NCBI GenBank assembly: GCA_021904315.1
Contig: CM038907.1
Span: 22,637,223 to 22,701,222, forward strand
Reading direction: 5' to 3'
Length of the DNA stretch: 64,000 nt
From: Sphagnum magellanicum
Taxonomy: Eukaryota; Streptophyta; Sphagnopsida; Sphagnales; Sphagnaceae
Below the pieces are notes generated by a model. The model searched no databases, had not been told where the DNA came from, and saw nothing but the letters and a program-made list of their open reading frames with translations. The translations under genes and the position numbers were made by a program. This document shows, piece by piece, positions 27,293 to 39,409 of this stretch. Position 1 is the stretch's first letter; every line of letters begins with the position of its first letter.

Positions 27293-28379
27293 ACAGTTTG
27301 GACACAAATGAAGATTAATTGCAACTAATATTGATCTAAAAATAAAAACATTTCCAAGTTCAAATGTTAGTCTGGCATTTCACTATATTTAAATTAGAAA
27401 ACAACATTACATTGAACAAAACAACAAGAATGAAGCTTACCTTTGATCCTCATTGAACTAGACAACAATAATGAGTTAAATAGTAATAGTGAAATTTTAC
27501 CTTCGATCTTCATCAAGAGTTAAACAACAAGTCGAACTAAAAAACAACAGTGAAATTTACCTTCAATCTTCATAAAAAACTAGACAACAACATCGAGCTA
27601 AACAATAGTAATGGAACTTATTTTCAATCCTCATTAAGATAAAAAACAACATTTGAACTAAACAATAATAATGATGCTTACTTTGAATTCAACATTTTCC
27701 ATTTCAATTGTAAACTTGAAACAATTCTAAGAGGATTCAATCAATTAGTTTGTCATCTAAGCATCAAACCTAACAAAACTTAGAAATCACTTCATTTCAA
27801 TCCAACTGCCATCTTCAAAGCACATCAATTCAATACCATGACTAAGTTCATTTCAATTTCATTTCAACATTGCAACATTTTAGCTTGTTCATTCTATATG
27901 TACTCTTTTATTCCCTAAACATGCCTCAAATGTCACTCTTTGGTTGTCTTGAAAGTTCAATACCTTTTAAATTAACTTCTCCCTCATTATGTCCACTACT
28001 ACAAATCATGATTTTTTCTACTAGAAATTTTGACCAAAATGTACCCCTATTGGACACCAATAAAATAAACCACTTAATCATTTTGGTTGTTGTTTTTGAC
28101 ATTATTTACTTGATTGGTGGTCTTTTTGACTAATCGAGTGGCGAGCTATTTGATTGGTCAAATCAGCCAACAAAACATTTGGGTAGCAATTTTTTGGGGT
28201 CAATTTTTTAATTTCTAAAATGTGTACCCAATTTTTTAATTAAATGTAGGTAGGTGGGTCATAAAATAGGTTCATAAGTAGATGCTAACTACCCACCTAG
28301 GTCGTGGTGGGTAGTCATACATTCCATAGCCTAAGGAAGGGTTGTAGTACACCATCTTCACATATTACCTTAGGCATGT

Positions 28380-28455
28380 AAAGAATGGGAGTTGAACTTT
28401 GACCTCTTTAGACACATGTTTTATCAACTCCTTAACCAACTCACCACACCTCTAT
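28380..28455 (-). repeat. tRNA-like (SINE-like) segment in element A
   Basis: Read on the minus strand: an A-box-like TGGTGAGTTGGTTAAGG, then about 30 bases later a B-box-like AAGTTCAACTCCC. The spacing fits a tRNA-derived promoter. It is not a folded tRNA: no acceptor stem or CCA-side pairing was found. No A-tail or target duplication is visible. Confidence 0.45.
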
Positions 28456-28729
28456 TTTGTTAAGATTTGTGAAAATTTGTTATTAACATGTTCCATTTCA
28501 AAAAAATTCCGACATTCAAATTTTGAAATGCATTTTCTTCTTCATGTTTTACTCAAATAAAAAAAATGAATATTTTTTTTCAAGATCTTTCAAAGATCTA
28601 TTCATTATACAATAATGTATAAAATTTTAAATGATTTGTGAAAAAAACTTTCTTGAAATTGAATTGTTTCACAAACTCAACATCTATTTTTCCTTCAAGA
28701 TTTATTTTGTGTGTACATGTAAACTTGTT

Positions 28730-29345
28730 AAGTACTATTAAGTAGGAATTAATAAGTATTAGGTAGTACAATTAGTATGTAGTAACTAGGAACTAGATAG
28801 TGACTATGTAATATAAATTACCTAATTAATAGACCTACCTAATTACCTAAATAATAACTAATAGCTAGTTAATAAACTTAAATATAATTATAATTGCCTA
28901 ATAAATTAATAGGTATTAGGGAGATAAGTATAAGTTGGTATGTAAGTATACCTAGGGTAAGTAAATAGGTTTAGGTGGGTAAGTATGTAGGTAGGTTGTC
29001 AGGGTATGTATGTACATAAGTAGGGAGGTAAGGAGGTTGTTAAGGTGACTAAGTTGGTATAAGTAGGTAGGTTGGTTGGTTGATAGGGTAGGTATATTTG
29101 ACCTATTTAACTAACCTAAAACTAGGCCTTGAGGCAATTACGTACCTTGTTAAGTTTAACTTGGCTACCTAGCTTAAACTGTTAAATTAGGTAAATAATA
29201 AGTACTTAAGTTTTATTATTAAACTATAAATTATGTTAGGTAGGTGACCTAGGCCTAATTAATAAGCTAGTAGGCTAGTTATAGTAGGTTAGTTAATTAC
29301 GTATGTTAAGTATGTAGGTAGCCTTAACCTAGGCCTCCCTAACTA
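28730..29345. repeat. degenerate AGGT-word array in element A
   Basis: About 600 bp made almost wholly of TAGGTAGGT, TAAGTAGGT and TAATTAGGT-type words. It is G-rich on the plus strand until about 29,100, then changes to CCTAACCT/ACCTAGG words. No exact period; it looks like an old tetranucleotide expansion. Confidence 0.8.
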
Positions 29346-29802
29346 ATGTCAAATCAATATGTTCAAATTGACTAAAGCATGGTCATTTTGACTAACCTTT
29401 TACTTTTGTTTATCCCTTTAAACTATATGACCAATTGACACCTAGTCAAAAAAATCATTTTAGCCAAATGTACTAGTAAAAAATGACACATGTCTTTCAT
29501 GCCCTTACCCACTAGTTGATGGACATCACTTCTAATCAAAACAAATATTTTGGTCAAGTTGGACCTTCTAAAAGGTTATAATTTGTAGTAATGCTCATGC
29601 ATCCATCTTATGGTGTTGATGCCTTTTTATTCCACCCTACAAATCTTCATGTTCCAACTTCTACATCAATGCATTAACATCAACATCCCTCCCATTCAAT
29701 ATCATATTGTATAACAAACAATAACATGCAACAACATTAGGAAGAAAAAGGGTATGTAGATTACTTTTGACTAGTAATTTTCTAAAGGTGAATGTACGGT
29801 AC

Positions 29803-30540
29803 AGTGATTCAATAGCGACTAAAAATACACTCCTTATAAATCCATGTAAGATTCTTTAAATTGATTCAAATGGATATGGTTGTTACTTTTTTAAAAATTA
29901 TTATTTTAATCTTTGAATAATATATGTTCAATCATTTACAAACTTTCCCAAATCTATGTGAAAACTTGTATTGAATGTAACTGATGTCATTTTTTGGTTT
30001 GGAAGTCCTAAAAGGAAAACCCACAAAGTGTGAAGGAATAATACCCCATCTAAAACTTTCAAAAAATACGCTTTTGAGACAAAAAAATTGAAAAACAAAC
30101 AAAAATTGAAACTCATATGGATTTATGAAAATATGGTCAAATTTCAACCATTCAAAAGTCCTTGTTTCTATTAAATGGTTAAGGTTTTCAAAGAAAAGAT
30201 TCCTCATATGAGTTTATCATATTATATTACATTATATATTGAGTCCCAATAACAAATTCAGAATGTGAATTAATATGATTTTCTTCATTTTGTGATGTTT
30301 GAGTCAAATAATTAGTCCATATTTTTTTACTTCAAAAGTTCATCACTACTAATAAACAAATTATTTATCAATAAATAACCACATAGTTCTCTTCATAATG
30401 AAATTGTTAGGGTAGATCCAAGTCCCAATTAGTAGATCTAAGGATATATTAATCATCACATGGATTTGAATAAAGGGTACCAAGGAAAAAACACATTTTC
30501 ATCACAAAAGTGAACCACTATAATTTGCATTTTAGAAAAG
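29803..30540. mobile_element. probable ~0.73 kb insertion inside the Harbinger transposase
   Basis: Transposase homology stops at about 30535 and resumes at about 29800, so the sequence between is extra. Its edges look weakly inverted: GTACAGTGATTCA near the left and, inward from the right, TATAGTGGTTCAC. No coding frame and no clear target duplication, so the class is open. Confidence 0.45.
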
Positions 30541-30582
30541 TTTTTTTTAATATCCCAAAAGCATTTTCCACCACACTCTTCT

Positions 30583-31558
30583 TGTCGTAACCCTAGCTTT
30601 GGGCTCGCGACCAAGGCTAAGGGGGTTGCAAGGTTGCGGGCCAAGAGGAAGGAAGCCCGAGAGTCAAGGCAAAGGCATTGCAAGAATGCGGGCCAAGAAG
30701 AAGCCCGGTAGTTAAGGCAAGAGGAAGCCCGGGAGTCACATCACATACTCCCGGGAGTGTTAGAAAGTGCGAGGGAGTGAGCCCTCACACTCCCAAGGCA
30801 ACTCCCACTTGGGGAGATGGAGTCTTGGTGGACTCCCGAGACTTCAAAGAGCGATTACAAGGGTCAAACCTCAATGTCTTGTGGCGTTCCTTATATCATT
30901 GGAAAGCTCTTGAAGCGTAAATGCCTAAAATGGGCTCGCATTACTCATTTGGACATCTGAAACATAGGTTATGGCCAAAAGAAAGGCCAAGAGTCGAATT
31001 GTTAGTTTGACTCCCGACCATAAAAAGTCGGGAATCGACCCGATTTACTTAGTTGGAGGGGGCGTGCCACATATCGCTGGAAAGCTCTCGACAAGATCTA
31101 CAACTTTGCTTTAGAAGACATCGCAATCCGAGGTCTGCTCGCAAAGTTAGGGGGCTCCAAAGTCCCGGGAGTCCCATTTGGCGCGATTTCGGGACTCCCG
31201 CGTAAAATAGCCATTTGGATGTAGCCTCCATGGAGAGCTGCAGAGTATACTATAAGGGGGAAGGTGGTGGCTTCCCTCAAGTCCGGGCTGTGGTGAGTCT
31301 TGTGTGTTCGTGTTGCCTGTGGCTCATCCTAGCACCAAGGGTGCTCCAACTTTGTACTAACCACTTTGTGTGGGTTGTGTGTAGGCCCGTGTGAATGACT
31401 AAAGCTTGTCAAGTCTTCCTAATCCCATCCCGGAGCTCCAACCCGCCCTTCTACCCCTCAAAAGGTTATGAGCTAGGGAGCGTGCTCCGACTCCTCCTTT
31501 TCCGTTGCTTTCTACTTGGGCTCACATTTGAGCCCTTTGAGGAGTTAGGAGTGCGTCA
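30583..31558. mobile_element. solo-LTR-like retrotransposon fossil (976 bp)
   Basis: A GC-richer block with sharp edges sits inside the Harbinger transposase relic. It begins TGTCGTAACC and ends GTGCGTCA (TG...CA ends). It is flanked by CTTCT and CTTCC, a near 5-bp target duplication. A TATA-like ACTATAAGG lies at about 31249, in the second half as in many LTRs. No internal region or partner LTR is present, so it is read as a solo LTR. Family (Ty1 or Ty3) is not decidable. It is younger than the transposon it interrupts. Confidence 0.6.
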
Positions 31559-32729
31559 CTTCCCCTCCCCTTTGGAAGATGTCTATTATACAATTTTCCA
31601 AAAATGTGTGCCTGATGTTCATGTTTAGTTTATGGGGGATCACGAAATAAGGCAAAAGAAAATAGTCCTTATCCCCAATGATGTAGGGGTGAATGCCATC
31701 TTATGATCCATGTTCATGATAAAAAAATCCATCAACGTTTTCCTTTTGTAAGCTAAACAATCACAAAATTCTAAAATCATTGATGGATCCTCGCAATCAT
31801 GATCATGATCAACATCTACTTACAATTACATGATGTAAGCTTCGGATTTGTAGGAAAAAACATTACAACAAAAACTCCTTTAGGTTTTTGAATATTGATT
31901 TGTGTGGAGTCAATTGCACCTTAAACAAAGGGAAGGTCACACCAATCTTTAAAGCTTATCATAACCTTCAATAAATCTTCACTATATGGCCATCGATTTG
32001 ATTCTTGAGCACAATGTTGATAGTAATAACAAATTCATGCATAACCATGTTCATGGAAGATTTGTTGATTGTAAATATTTTGCTGCATTGAAGGTAATCA
32101 ACTCCATGGGTGAGCTAAAAAAATGAATGTGGAACTTTAATGCCAAGACAAAAAGAAATTGTAATAACAAGCAAATAACAATTCCACCATCACAACATAC
32201 ATGTAGGAATTATGCAGCTATAACTAGTGTTTTGCTTTCCAATCCATGGTTGCAACTTCTTTGTGATTTGAAACACAACTTCTTTGGTGATGCAAAAATC
32301 TTCAACTGAACTCTAATTTTTATATTGAATCATGACGAAATTGGAATACTAGGTGGTGTTTCAAGCTTTAACCCAATCATCAACCTCCACTAATAGAAAT
32401 CAGTCAAAATGTAACCACTCCATTTATGACTACATGCGACTTGTAGTCATTTGTGACTACATTTGGGAATATTTGCAACTACAAGACCAAATTTCAACTA
32501 TTTTGGTCATTTTCACAACTATGATGTAATTATTAAAAAAATTCATCCTATCGATTGGATCGATTTTACATTTCTTTTCATCCATTAATAGGTTGATATG
32601 TCCCATTAATCACAATAGTCACCAAATTAGTTACATCGTAAAGATATTTTATAATGACATAAGGGTGTATTTTAATGTATGTACCAAAATTGTATATATA
32701 TAATATGCATACGTATGTATATTGTTCAT

Positions 32730-33530
32730 ATAATGAATCTCAGAATTAATATTTGAACATTGAATTTTTAATTCAAATCTGAAAATTGTTATTTCAATTT
32801 AGAAATTTTTTAATTGATTATAAAAATGGACATTTTAATTTTGAATACTTTTATATGGATATGAAACTATATATTTCAACTCTGAAAAAATTTCATTTAA
32901 AATTTAACTAATCACTTGATTTGAACCTGAAATTTCAATTCCAAATTATTATTTTTGGACTCTCAAAATTAATAATTCATTCTAAAAATGGACATTTCAA
33001 TTTTAAATATTTTTACTTGAATCTGAAAATTGATTTAAATTCTGGAAATTTTTATTTAAATTTTAAAAAATTATTTGATATAAAAATTGATATTTGAATT
33101 CTAGATTATTATTTTTGAATCTAGAAATTAATATTTCAATTCAAAAAAAATAGTTGACTCTAAAAATCAACATTTTGATTTTAAATATTTCTATTTAAAC
33201 TTGAAATTTGATATTTGAATTCTGAAGGTTTAAATTTAACTTTTAAGAAATTATGTGACTTGAAATTGAAATTTGAATTCCAAATTATTATTTTGGATTT
33301 TCGAAATTAATATTTCAATTGAGAAAATTATTAATTGAGTCTTAAAATGGACATTTTATTTTGAATATTATTATTTGAACCTGAAAATTGACATTTCAAT
33401 TCTGAAATTTGTTATTTAACTTCAAAAAAACTTATTCTAAAATTTCATATTTGAATTCTGAATTACTATTTGGAATCTTAAATTTATATTTTAATTCAAA
33501 AAAATACTGATTGAATTTTAATTTTTTTTT
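32730..33530. repeat. decayed AT-rich tandem array, 160-180 bp unit
   Basis: The block CCAAATTATTATTTTTGGA..C/AAATTAATATTTCAATT recurs at 32941, 33101, 33280 and about 33460 (spacings 160, 179, 180). Between the blocks the order AAAATGGACATTT..., TGAACCTGAAAATTGA, ATTCTGAAATTT is also conserved. About four to five units lie inside element B. Looks satellite-like but heavily diverged. Confidence 0.75.
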
Positions 33531-34508
33531 ATACTAGTGTTATCCATAATAAATCACTTTTATAAATAATTATAAATGATTATGTTTATTCAATCGAAGG
33601 TACACTAAATATTTATTATTATAACATAAATTTTTATATTATTTAATTTATATTCTTACATTAGAATAAATTAATTAATGTAATTAAAGTGACATTACTT
33701 TAAAATCATTGTAATTACATCAGAAAAAAACTAATTAGTATGTGCATAATTATTTTCTATTTGAACATAATTATTCACACTCTTTAATTTATAACTTCAA
33801 ACCTGAATTAAAAATTTGGAAAAATTATAGTGTAGTTCGAATAATTATTTTACTGGTTTTAATTTCACGAATAATATTATTAAAAATTCTGTGATTAATC
33901 ATGTATGATAAATATTTTACATTAATTATGAAAATTAATGTTATGTTAAAAAAATTATTGTATTTAGAGTTGATTATTACCAAGAGAAAAAATTAATTGA
34001 CCTATAATAATTTTTACAGAAATGAATGTAATTATCCAATAAGTAATGTAATTAGTTGAATAATAAAATTAAAAGAATTCATGTAGGAATTTATTTTCTA
34101 ATAACAATTGTTAATTCATTACCTATAATTTTAACATAAATATTTAAAATAGGTTATTTTGAAATTATAGTCATTAAATTAAGTTTACATTAATTCGATC
34201 AAATTCTAAAAAATAATAAAATATTTTAAAATATTTTAATTATTTAATTATTTATGAATTATGTATTAATAACTTGTGAGTAACTAAATAACTAACTGTT
34301 AAATATTAATAAGTTATTGCTTATTTAAGTAATTAATAATGAATACTTAATATTTGTAGTGTATAATTTATAATTTAAATATATTAAAATTTAATCATTA
34401 GATAACAATCATTTTGAAATTACAACTTAGTTTGTGAGAAAGTTACAACTTCAAAATTTATCCCATATTGTTTGTTCTTCATTTTTATTTTGAACACAAT
34501 ATAAACAA

Positions 34509-34582
34509 GAGGGTGTGGTCATCTAATTTCACATTAAGAAATTTGTGCACATGGGATGAGGTAATCAAAAGTCTCAACTCAA
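34509..34582 (+). repeat. weak tRNA-like segment in element B
   Basis: GGGTGTGGTCATCTAATTTC resembles an A box; GGTAATCAAAAGTCTCAACTC, about 45 bases on, is a worn B-box-like end. Weak alone; listed because elements A and C have a clearer tRNA-like segment at the matching place. Confidence 0.3.
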
Positions 34583-34614
34583 GAAAAAAAAAATTATGCA
34601 CATTTCTAAAGTAC

Positions 34615-34845
34615 TTACCTTCCCAACCTACTTATCTATCTAGCTAAGTAGGTACCTAGTTTGACCTACCCACCTTGGTCGACCTATGTACCTACCTACC
34701 GAAATACCTACCTATGTATTTGACCTAAGAAAGTAAAACCTACCTACCTATTGTTTTACTTAAATAGGTAGGTTGGTATGTAGCCTAGGTTTGTAGGCAC
34801 TTATTTATGTACCTACCTAGGTACCTACCAACCTAATATATATAT
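34615..34845. repeat. ACCT/AGGT patch in element B
   Basis: About 230 bp rich in CTACCTACC, GTACCTAC and AGGTAGGTTGG words on both strands, followed by a short AT run. Confidence 0.75.
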
Positions 34846-35258
34846 ATAATTTTTTATTATATATTTTAATGCCACATGGCATACTTACATTGGGCCACAT
34901 GTCATAATATAAAATCATCCAAGTATTTGAATTGAACATCCTAGATTATTTCAAAATAATAATAGTAATAATATTTTAAATTATCAAATATTAAGACACG
35001 TGGTAACACATCATTTGTCTTCAATTGTGACCAAAATAGTTGCATCTTAGTCGCATGTGACAATACGTATACAATGGAGTTAAAGGATGAAATGTATTTG
35101 TTAACTTTTTATTTCATACAATACCTTTTGTCATTTACGATTAATTTATCACATGCGACTTGTCTTAGGTGACGAAAAGGATTTTAGTTGCAAAATGTCT
35201 CTTGCGACTAAAATTTAATCATGAGGACTAGTTGAAAATACATGTTTTTTTTCTAGTG

Positions 35259-37685
35259 CTCTTTTGTTATCAATAAATCAATGTTCCAAAAAAATTGAAA
35301 GTGATGCAAAACAACACTATCCTTTATACATTCAACCAACAATCTTGTACCATGTGCCATGAAATTTGTTGTTAAAAATGTAATCAACTTCATGGTCTCA
35401 TTTTCAATGTTAAAACACACAAAACGAAACTCCTACAACCACAAAACAATGTGAAGAAAAAAAATCAACAATAATAACTTGGGTGGCATCGCCATTGCAA
35501 GCTACAATTGAACAAAATAAAACAAATAACAAAAGATTAAAAAGCATGAATGGTGAACTATCTTGTGCACATGTGCAGTAAACAAAAGAGAGAATTTGAA
35601 TGATGGAAGCTTTAGAGCACATAACCAAATGATGAACATTCTAGAGCAATGAGAAAAGTTTTAATGCGTAGCAATAAAAAACTAATTAAAAAAAATGAGA
35701 AAGCTTCTCAAGGATATAGAAGATTGGAGAGTTTGATAGGCGAACAATCTTGCAAATAGATGCAATAAGCAAAGGAGCAAACTTGAATGATGAAACATTT
35801 GAAATGCATATCCAAATAATGAACACTCTATAACAATGAAAAAGCTTTAGTGTGTAGTGATAAAAAATTGACAAAAAGAAAATGAGAAAATTTCTCAAGG
35901 ATGTAAAAGATCAAAGAGCTTGAGATGAGAACTCTATAAAAAAAAACTTGAAACCAAATTGCTTTTGACCCTAAAAATTATGGATTTTGAAAATGTGACT
36001 TTAACAAAAATTGTTCATATATATGTGATAAAGGGCATGAATGCATAATATACATGATATAAAATCTTGTAGTCAAAATGTATTTATATCTAAAGTGTAA
36101 TGTTAAATGAGGTATTCAAAATACAAAATTATATATTATAAACCAATGCAAAAATGACATCTATCATGTGTAGTCCTTAGAAAAGGACTTTTACTTTGGC
36201 GTGCGTAACTCCTTTGATCATGATTTCATCCCCATACCTACCATGGTTAGATATTGAACAACAATGTAATGAAAAAATGCTTCATGTTTAACACCATCCA
36301 CCTTGCATAGTGTTGCATTGGGTGAATATCCACTTTAACTTGGATCACACATTATATTCAAGTTCTAATTAAGCTTAACATCCCTCCCTTCTCACTTTCA
36401 AAAGAATGAGTGTAATATCTAATGTTGGGTAATTATTAAAAATAGGAACAAACCAATGTTAGTCGATTATTGTTTTCTAGCAATAATTGACCAAATATAT
36501 TATCACCAAAAAAATTCAAAATGTAAACATGTTGGTTAAAGATATCAACATAATAACCTTGATTATCAACTTGCTCAATTACTTTTGAGTAGTAACCGCT
36601 AATTATGCATAAGGGTTAATTTTCAAATACCTAGTTGAGAACGATTAATTATATTGCTAGTTATACTTTGACTATATGATTATAAATTTTTAAATGTTCA
36701 TTAAAAAATTTAAATGTTTTTAAAAAAAATTTCTCATAAAAATGTTTAAATTTTAAATATTGACAACTTACCTTGATGATAATTGGGTCATCCAAGTAGG
36801 TTATCAAAATTTGAAAACTCAATACTAAGTAACTAGGTTATTTACCGAGTTGTAAAAAAATCAATACATGATTGTGAAGTTATTAATACTCAAACTTAGA
36901 CCCATCCAATTGCCCAAGCGAAACAAATAATAATCAACCAACACTAGAAGATACCTTCATAGTTATCAAAACAACTCTTAATATTCATAATCATGACTAT
37001 CAAAAAAATCAAATACACAATTGTGGTATATAACCAAAGTTTTTTAAAATATGAAATAATCGACTATAAGACTATTTAATTCATTGTCAATTCTTTCATG
37101 AAAATTGTCAAATGTTTATGAAGTAACTAGGACCATGTTTTTTTTTATTCTGCAAATATTCAAAAAAAATGGAACCAATTGTTTTTCACAAATTCAAATA
37201 TTGTCACAACATTGGTAATATCCCTCCTTTCTTTTTTAATGGATATTCACATATATAAAACCTACTTTACACTAAAGATCAAGGCCAAAGTTCAATTCAA
37301 ATTGAGCATTCATGTTGGTGCATTCATTGAAATTAGCTTCAAGTTACATTAAGAGTCAAGGTTGAAAAATGAAACAAAACTTTTAATCCAACATTATATG
37401 GCCTTGTATTAGCCCCAAGGATTGAAAAAGGTACCTATCAACTTGGGAGACCAATTTCTAATTCCTGAAGCCAATGTTACAACAATGAATTAAAAAGTTT
37501 GATGAAATCCACACCGTATGATCAAACTAAACCTTATACCAAACCCTATATATTATCCTTCTCCATTTCATCTCTATCCATTTTGTTTTCTTGGTGAACT
37601 TTTTTATTTGTTTGTGAATGATGGATGGAATTTTTGAGTTATTTACTTAGTATATGAAAGATGTTGGAGTGTTCCATGAAAGGGT
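35259..37685. other. AT-rich spacer, nothing recognised
   Basis: Only short frames. A ~120 bp phrase is repeated: GCAATGAGAAAAGTTTTAATG...GAAAGCTTCTCAAGGATATAG (about 35645-35720) and ACAATGAAAAAGCTTTAGTG...AAAATTTCTCAAGGATGTAA (about 35830-35910), with a GAATGATGGAAGC / GAATGATGAAACA block ahead of each. This is a diverged tandem duplication of about 190 bp. Confidence 0.5.
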
Positions 37686-38334
37686 GTGTCAAGTGTAGGT
37701 TTTCATTCATTTCAACCTTTTGATTCACCTCTTCAAATGCCAATAGTTACAAGAGTTAATTTGGCCATCCTGACTTCAAATCATATTTTTCCAAATAAGA
37801 AAGGCTTGGAAAGATTAGAGAAATTTGTGCCCAAGAAAGAATCATCAATTAGAAAGTTCATAATTTTCAAGACACCCAAGAAGACAATGTTCAAGTTGTG
37901 TAGCAAAAAAAACAACCTCAAAAAAAGGTTTCATCCAAAAAAGGTGGTGAAGGTTGAAAAAGGTGAAGCAAAAGGAGATGAATAAATTAAGAAAAATTGA
38001 AAGGATTGCTATGTGAAGGCTCTAATTGCTATTTGTGGGGAGATGGAGTTATAATTTGTCAAGAATGCAAAAAAAAGGTAAGATTTGAATCCTTACTATG
38101 TGTTTCAATTCACACTCATTTGAAACTATATAAGCAAAAAAAAATTCAAATTCAAATTAAGCCTTTGCAGCTCATGTTCATTTGAAATTTTAAAATCAAA
38201 AGATAAAATTCAGATTTAGATTAAGGCCAATTAAGGCCTTTAAAAGGCATTGGCCTTAGCCATTTGATTTTGCATCAACTTCTCCCACATTGTTTGCCTT
38301 CCTCATTTTTACTTTGGATTCACACCATGTGCCT

Positions 38335-38395
38335 TGAATTCACATCCCTTAAGGGGGCAGAGAAAGAGCCTAACCACCAAGCCATTCCATTCAAC
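38335..38395 (-). repeat. possible tRNA-like segment
   Basis: On the minus strand TGGCTTGGTGGTTAGGCTC resembles an A box and GGGATGTGAATTCAAGGC a poor B box, about 30 bases apart. Could be the head of a worn SINE. Confidence 0.3.
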
Positions 38396-38603
38396 ATGTA
38401 TTGAGGTAAAATTTGTTTTTTCATGTATAATTTCAATTGCTGATTTTTTTTAATAAACGATTATTTTTGCACTATTTCAAACTTAAATTAGCCCATAGAC
38501 TACCATTTGTGACTTCTAAACAACATAAGGCCCATACATTAACATTTTCTACTTTTAGTTTCAATGTTTAGAGGTTGATGTATGGTTAGAATTACATGTT
38601 TAC

Positions 38604-38801
38604 ATGGTGACAACAATTCCTAGATTTACAAGGATAATTAAAAGATGCAAGAAGGAGTTCAATTTGTTGTTGAAGACTAACAAACTAACAAATGGCATTT
38701 CAAGGGATGAAAGACATGAATGCAAGTTTTATGAATCCAATGATCAATGGCAGCATCAAGGTGTAATGAAAAATGTCATTACATTTGCCATTGACACATA
38801 A
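38604..38801 (+). mobile_element. PIF/Harbinger-associated MYB/trihelix-like gene, C-terminal fragment (element 2)
   Basis: Short plus-strand frame ending CKKEFNLLLKTNKLTNGISR, DERHECKFYESNDQWQHQG. This matches the C..KFN...K..K....GISG.. RH.CKFY..LD.W.H layout of the MYB/trihelix-like partner protein of plant Harbinger elements. The open stretch at 37686-37985 (Lys-rich, 99 codons) may be its upstream part, but that is uncertain. Confidence 0.5.
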
Positions 38802-39245
38802 TTACTTCAATTTGAGGACATCACTAAGTTGTTGGAAAAACAATTGACTTTAGAAGTGACATCATAGTCTTCAATTAAAAATGATAAAAAGAATTTTCAT
38901 AAACAAGTAGTTGTCATGTTCACCAAAATTGTGGAAAATAGTACCATCATGGTGAAGGATTTTGAGAAAACCAATGCTCTACATGAAAGAGTTGAGATCA
39001 TCAAATGGATTGACTCATAAATAAGTTATAGGTCCATGAAACCTATTTTGATTTAAAATCAAATGGTGTAGTTGGGAAAAACATTTTACTTCCACACTTC
39101 AATTTTGTTTCATAAAATGTGTTGGTTAATACCTCATGAACTTGTGTGGCTTCCAATAACATTTTTAGAATTTTGATTTCTTTATTTTTCTTTGATTTTG
39201 ATGCTTTTTCAATTTTTCATCTTCTTCAATTATTTCCACATTGTC

Positions 39246-39246
<1 letters not shown>

Positions 39247-39283
<37 letters not shown>
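39247..39283 (+). repeat. 37-base poly-C tract
   Basis: Uninterrupted C37 (poly-G on the minus strand) between the two Harbinger gene relics. Such runs are prone to length error in sequencing and can form G-quadruplex or i-motif structures. Confidence 0.95.
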
Positions 39284-39409
39284 TTCTACTTGAATAATGT
39301 TTTCGAGGTGTTGTGGTTGACGCATTTCTTTGATAGCTTGTTTTGTCACATGAAGTGCTTGCGCTGAAATTATTAGAGGAGATGGTTGACTTCCATTTAT
39401 ATTATTTGT

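Larger units (their letters stand above)
27994..29593. mobile_element. CACTA-like non-autonomous element A (1.6 kb)
   Basis: The left end is CACTACTACAAATCATGA; the right end, read inward on the minus strand, is CATTACTACAAATTATAA (15 of 18 aligned bases equal). Both subterminal regions share TTGACCAAAAT. Flanking triplets are GTC and CTC, an imperfect 3-bp target duplication. No transposase frame. Inside, in order: an ACCT/AGGT patch (28245-28320), a tRNA-like segment on the minus strand, and a long AGGT array. It sits between the two genes of Harbinger element 1. Confidence 0.6.
29610..32309 (-). mobile_element. PIF/Harbinger transposase relic (element 1), interrupted
   Basis: DDE transposase of a plain DNA transposon, decayed and split by later insertions. 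Minus-strand pieces in N to C order: TKEVVFQITKKLQPWIGKQN (about 32280), FKDWCDLPFV..GAIDSTQI (about 31950-31880), YIIGDKDYFLLPYFVIPHK (about 31690-31630), SVVENAFGILKKTF (about 30570-30530), then FRKLLVKSNLHTLFLPNVVA and YNMILNGRDVDVNALM (about 29800-29640). These are the successive conserved blocks of HARBI1-like transposases. The solo-LTR-like fossil (30583-31558) and a further ~0.73 kb of foreign sequence split the C-terminal third. With the plus-strand gene at 26157-27292 it forms the convergent two-gene layout typical of plant PIF elements. Confidence 0.8.
32388..35258. mobile_element. CACTA-like non-autonomous element B (2.87 kb) with CTC target duplication
   Basis: The left end is CACTAATAGAAATCAG; the right end, read inward, is CACTAGAAAAAAAACATG. 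The element is flanked on both sides by CTC, the 3-bp duplication expected for CACTA/En-Spm insertion. Subterminal regions share short words such as TGCGACTT, GCAACTA and GTGACTA in both orientations, as CACTA elements do. No transposase frame. The interior is extremely AT-rich with a decayed tandem array, then a weak tRNA-like segment and an ACCT/AGGT patch near the right end. It lies about 80 bp upstream of the N-terminal part of the Harbinger transposase relic. Confidence 0.78.

Noticed and set aside
28380-28455. Functional tRNA gene
   Set aside because: A- and B-box-like words exist, but no acceptor stem or anticodon arm could be paired; the same holds at 62991-63062 and 38335-38395.
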